DNA from: Acestrorhynchus altus
Lineage: Eukaryota; Chordata; Actinopteri; Characiformes; Acestrorhynchidae
Length of the DNA: 64,000 bases
Direction of reading: 5' to 3'
Assembly: GCA_034509495.1 (NCBI GenBank)
Contig: CM067509.1
Location: 3,060,956 to 3,124,955 of the forward strand
In this document: positions 60,957 through 64,000 of the stretch, one piece after another
How positions within the stretch are numbered: the first letter of the stretch is position 1
Layout of the letters: each line of letters opens with the position of its first letter
Notes under the pieces: model-generated
Told to the model about the DNA's origin: nothing
Databases searched by the model: none
What the model saw: only the letters and a program-made list of their open reading frames with translations
Program-made: the position numbers and the translations under genes

Positions 60957-60962
60957 CAGCAG
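60957..60962 (+). promoter_or_regulatory. tmeff1: Tandem NAGNAG splice acceptor of tmeff1
   Basis: The acceptor reads cagcag, giving two AG dinucleotides three bases apart (60958-60959 and 60961-60962). With the phase-1 base from the microexon, the first gives an extra Ala codon (GCA then GGG) and the second gives Gly directly. Both keep the frame. Using the second AG gives a linker of the same length as I recall for the mammalian protein, 16 residues from GD to KET, so it may be the ancestral choice. Which site is used cannot be seen from DNA alone. Confidence 0.8.
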
Positions 60963-61059
60963 GGAACGAGGGCTCAGCCGAGAACGGCCAGAAGGAGACG
61001 TCCACCTGCGACATCTGCCAGTTCGGTGCAGAGTGTGACGTGGATGCCGAGGATGTATG
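60960..61059 (+). CDS. tmeff1: tmeff1 internal exon: linker end and start of second follistatin-like module
   Basis: This 100-bp exon is entered in phase 1 and left in phase 2. After the carried g it reads A-G-NEGSAENGQKETS, then TCDICQFGAECDVDAEDV, with a final TG that would make Trp with the next exon. The TCDICQFGAECD run is characteristic of TMEFF1 and separates it from TMEFF2, which has a different linker and CGPCKYKAECD here. C-x2-C-x5-C is the opening of the second follistatin-like module. The donor is atg|gtgagt. A ctaac branch-like motif sits at 60931-60935. The acceptor is a tandem cagcag, so the exon may start at 60960 or 60963. The rest of the module lies beyond the window. Confidence 0.93.
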
Positions 61060-61164
61060 GTGAGTCAGGGAAAGTTGACAGGTTTGACCTCTAAACTTGA
61101 AAAAGAATGGTGTGAAGTCTCATTTTTTCATCCTCTCCCTAAAGAGAGCCGAGCTGACTGGTTA

Positions 61165-61480
61165 TCATTTCCCAACTTTTGCCTATCCCGTGGAAACTAA
61201 AGGATTCCTGTGGGATATGTGTGGGGTTCTTGTATTCAATGTGAACGTGATTTCTGCTGCCAGTTACAATCAGTGCCACCCACCGCACTGCCCACTGTGA
61301 GTGGTAATGCCTTCAATGACGTATTCCCAGAACACATGACACTTTGGATCAAGGAATGTTAAATGTCCATAAAACTTGGAAAATGGAATGTCCCTCTGCC
61401 ACTATATCAAGCCTTGCTCAAACGTGCCATGAGCATGCTGGCCAGTGTTTCTCACTCGCAAGATAACACACACAATTACA
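61165..61480 (-). mobile_element. Degenerate Tc1-like fragment, second copy
   Basis: Plus strand shares gagtggtaatgccttcaatg, the gacgtattccc stretch and gctggccagtgtttc with 23765-24150. It is even more decayed and has no transposase frame. Confidence 0.45.
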
Positions 61481-62276
61481 TACTGATATCCCACCACCTG
61501 TGGAAATGTAGAAATGTGTCTGAATCTGTGAAAGCTTCGGTTCCGTTTGGTTTATCACACATCATGCATCATGATCTTTAACAAAACTGACCAATGTGTT
61601 CCCCAGTACATTTATGTAGACCCGATTATTGTTAAGTAACAGTGTATTAGGAGTGTAGTCAAGGCTCTGACAAATACACTGTGGAACACTGTACACTGAA
61701 TTTAACACTTAGTGTAGTCAAACACAGCTGGCTTTCTCAATCTGATTGGGCAATAGAGGTGAACATTTCACCAGTTTTCTGGCTAAACTGTATCTTTACC
61801 ACCAGGTGAGGCAGGGTTCCTGATATTTTTGCTAGTTTAAAACACTTTGATACCAAAATGGGCAAAGGACTAAACGGACAAACAATAATATGGACAAAAT
61901 AACAATTTAAATTGCTTAGGTTAAAAAAAGAAGAATGGGATATTTCTATTAATCACATGATCAGCGCTGAAAATGTATTTTTTTTTTCAATATTTACCAA
62001 AAATTACAAAGAAAATTTCAAATTTCACCAAGAATGAAAAAAAGTTCTAGAATAAATCTTTATTTATGCTCTGTGGTAGGAAATAGCCATCGTTGAAAAT
62101 GGAACTGCAAAGCTTTTAATATTTAAACGTGTTCCTTTCTGCCACTTCTGCTGACGATCACCAACATGATGAAGATATAACAGAAACACAGAGTACTTTT
62201 AACTCAATTTAACTTAATAATGTTTACCAGTAATATTTGATTCCCTTTTCCTGTTAAAACTGTCAGTGTGCAGTAA

Positions 62277-62297
62277 TAATAATAATAATAATAATCA
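62277..62297. repeat. (AAT)n microsatellite
   Basis: Seven aat units. Confidence 0.85.
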
Positions 62298-64000
62298 GAG
62301 GTCATTAATAAGCCTTTACTCTATACTTAAGTAGTTTTTTCTCTGTCTCTACTCGTGTTTCTCTACAGTGTTAATATGCCCTCTTCAACTTTTTGCGTTC
62401 AGCTTAAGTGCTTCCCACTTGGCTTCCCACAGGCGTCTATAGCTGAACACCAGAGCTCTACTGTTCTAACAGAGAACACTTCATCTTTCCATACGTAAAC
62501 TGTCTGTATGACAGTCAAATGACCAGTGCCCTTTGCAGGCGTTCCCAACAATCTGTTGCCCTCCGCAATTCACCCCCCGATTTGATACGACAGAGTAAGA
62601 CAAGTAGATCACCAGCTGGGTGGCAAATAAGGTCACTGCATTTAAGTAGCCGACAGGGAAAACGGAGGACACCAAAATAGCTGGGGTCCTGAACAAAGGT
62701 ATATTGTGAACAAATGGCAGCAGCGGAGACACACCAATCCGGCTTTATCCTGAAAGGTTCATTTGATAACCCTTTCCTTAAAGGGAACGTTCCAGAACTT
62801 TTACACAAAGACTCACTTATACTTCAGCCACAATGACTCCAGTTCAACATGGAGTTGCTGGGGGGTGTACAGCTGGATGCCTTGCAAGCCAGTCTTAAAC
62901 CAAAAATTGGGTTGAATCACATGAAAATAAAGCATACTGTTATCCTTCTATGACAAAATCATATGTAACATAACTTCAGGAAATGCATTCAGCATGTGGC
63001 CATATCGGCACAGTTCACTGAGAGCAGACGATACTGGAGCAACTGTACTGCATTACCCAACTTATACATGGGTTGCTATACTGAAGTGCTTTTCAAATTG
63101 AATACATGTACTTTTACTGGGACTTTTATCCTACATCCTTGTTTTTTTCACAGAGGTCTACTTACAACAGTCGTGTGGTCTTATGTTTACACCGCCATTA
63201 TCCAACTTCTCGTCATCCCTTATAATGAAATATTCTCTTATGTTACAGCACCTTTAAGATGGATATTGTGGATAATTGGTGACTACAAGAGAAGACAAAA
63301 TGTTTGTAACTTTGAATGGCATTTCTTGTAAAATGAAAGAATTTATAAGGAATTTTAGAGCATTTCTGTTGGTCTGTTTATCCAGAACAGTTAATACCGT
63401 GTATAGAGGCGCTGCGGACTTCACTGGACAGCAGAGAAATGGGATTCGTTATTATAATTAAGAAATGAAATTTCCCACATTTGTGCTTTGCAGTCAAATC
63501 CAGCCCGCTAAACACGGCACCACCCACCACTAAACACGAAACATCTTATTTATCAGTAAAACATGTAGGTCATGCGCACTTTTTTACTTTAACACATGAT
63601 TTTGACACTGTTCCCATATTTACAATAGCAAAGGTCAACTTGAAAGCAAAGCTATGACATTCATCCTGAAGCAAGAATGTTACCAGGGATGAGACCTCGG
63701 CCTGTGTTCACTTGTAATGTTCCAGTACTCAGCTTCTGTTAGGATAGGTGAAAGTTACGGTGCCATCAGTTTATTTTTCTCTGTGCTCTAGCAGAGCTTC
63801 GGATCTCTCGTTCTGGGGCAATTTGCCGAAAGGTGCATGCTTTGCTTTTTTTTTTTTACATATTCAATCGTTCCCAGTGTTGAGGGTTGACGCTCAAAGA
63901 CTGGCCTGAGACGGATGATTGATTGTGGACTGAATTCTCCGGGACGCAGGAATGAGGGCAATAATGACAATTTCATCTTCGTTAATGGAGCCTCCACTCT

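Larger units (their letters stand above)
26414..60959 (+). other. tmeff1: tmeff1 intron of 34,546 bp
   Basis: Bounded by gtaagg and the cagcag acceptor. It holds most of the minisatellites and the best preserved small transposons. Stretches over 300 bases where I recognise no gene or repeat are: 27480-28080, 29850-30730, 32110-32690, 33120-33930, 34115-35010, 37040-38080, 38680-40590, 40893-42480, 43510-44990, 45395-46020, 46470-47645, 48100-49930, 50170-51750, 52900-55190, 56340-56720, 57120-58190 and 59490-60140. The parts at 33370-33720 and 46500-47060 are discussed as possible conserved non-coding DNA. Confidence 0.85.
61060..64000 (+). other. tmeff1: Partial downstream intron of tmeff1
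   Basis: Begins with gtgagt. A degenerate repeat copy lies at 61165-61480 and an (AAT)n run at about 62277-62297. The remaining 2.4 kb is mostly AT-rich unique sequence with no recognised coding exon. The next exon should start with a base that completes Trp and continue into a Cys-rich follistatin-like module; I find no such sequence before the window ends. Confidence 0.75.

Noticed and set aside
1..64000. CRISPR-like or phage-like systems
   Set aside because: The tandem repeats lack unique spacers of constant size, and the DNA is vertebrate intron.

Overview
The window is vertebrate genomic DNA, almost certainly from a ray-finned fish and perhaps an ostariophysan. The evidence is split coding exons with consensus GT-AG borders, very large introns, dense microsatellites, and repeats typical of fish: Tc1/mariner-like, hAT-like, L2-like LINE, RTE-like LINE and tRNA-derived SINE remnants. 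No bacterial-type genes, operons or CRISPR arrays were seen. Repeat and gene names come from recognising motifs by eye, not from a database search.

The only protein-coding gene I can support is tmeff1 (tomoregulin-1), on the + strand. Three internal exons are present: 2799-2928 (130 bp; most of the first follistatin/Kazal domain), 26387-26413 (a 27-bp microexon; acidic Gly/Ser linker) and 60960-61059 (100 bp; rest of the linker and start of the second follistatin-like module). Their phases fit (0 to 1, 1 to 1, 1 to 2), and the joined reading frame is open. The signal peptide, the start of domain 1, the rest of domain 2, the EGF-like domain, the membrane segment and the tail must lie outside the window. 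Everything else is intron: more than 2.8 kb upstream, 23.5 kb, 34.5 kb, and more than 2.9 kb downstream.

Layout. 1-2798: upstream intron, mostly unique. 2.9-26.4 kb: SINEs at 3.3 and 8.6-9.0 kb, L2-like LINE 3' ends at 4.2 and 9.6-10.3 kb, several Tc1-like remnants, a diverged pair of blocks at 13.0-13.8 and 17.1-18.2 kb, an RTE-like LINE end with a (GAA)n tail at 17.4 kb, and an internally deleted LINE at 19.0-19.5 kb. 26.4-61 kb: minisatellites at 29.0-29.8 kb (about 42-bp unit) and 35.9-36.4 kb (12-bp unit), small DNA transposons with visible ends at 33.9, 40.6 and 51.8 kb, a SINE with target-site duplications at 47.7 kb, LINE fragments at 45.0, 52.6 and 55.5 kb, and old degenerate tandem arrays at 55.2-56.3 and 60.1-60.6 kb. 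61-64 kb: one repeat copy, then mostly unique sequence.

I did not find a new multi-gene system. The points most worth a second look are the tandem NAGNAG acceptor and the microexon of tmeff1, an unclassified repeat present in three copies, the two coding-like minisatellites, the paralogous block pair, and a few unique stretches that could be conserved regulatory elements.
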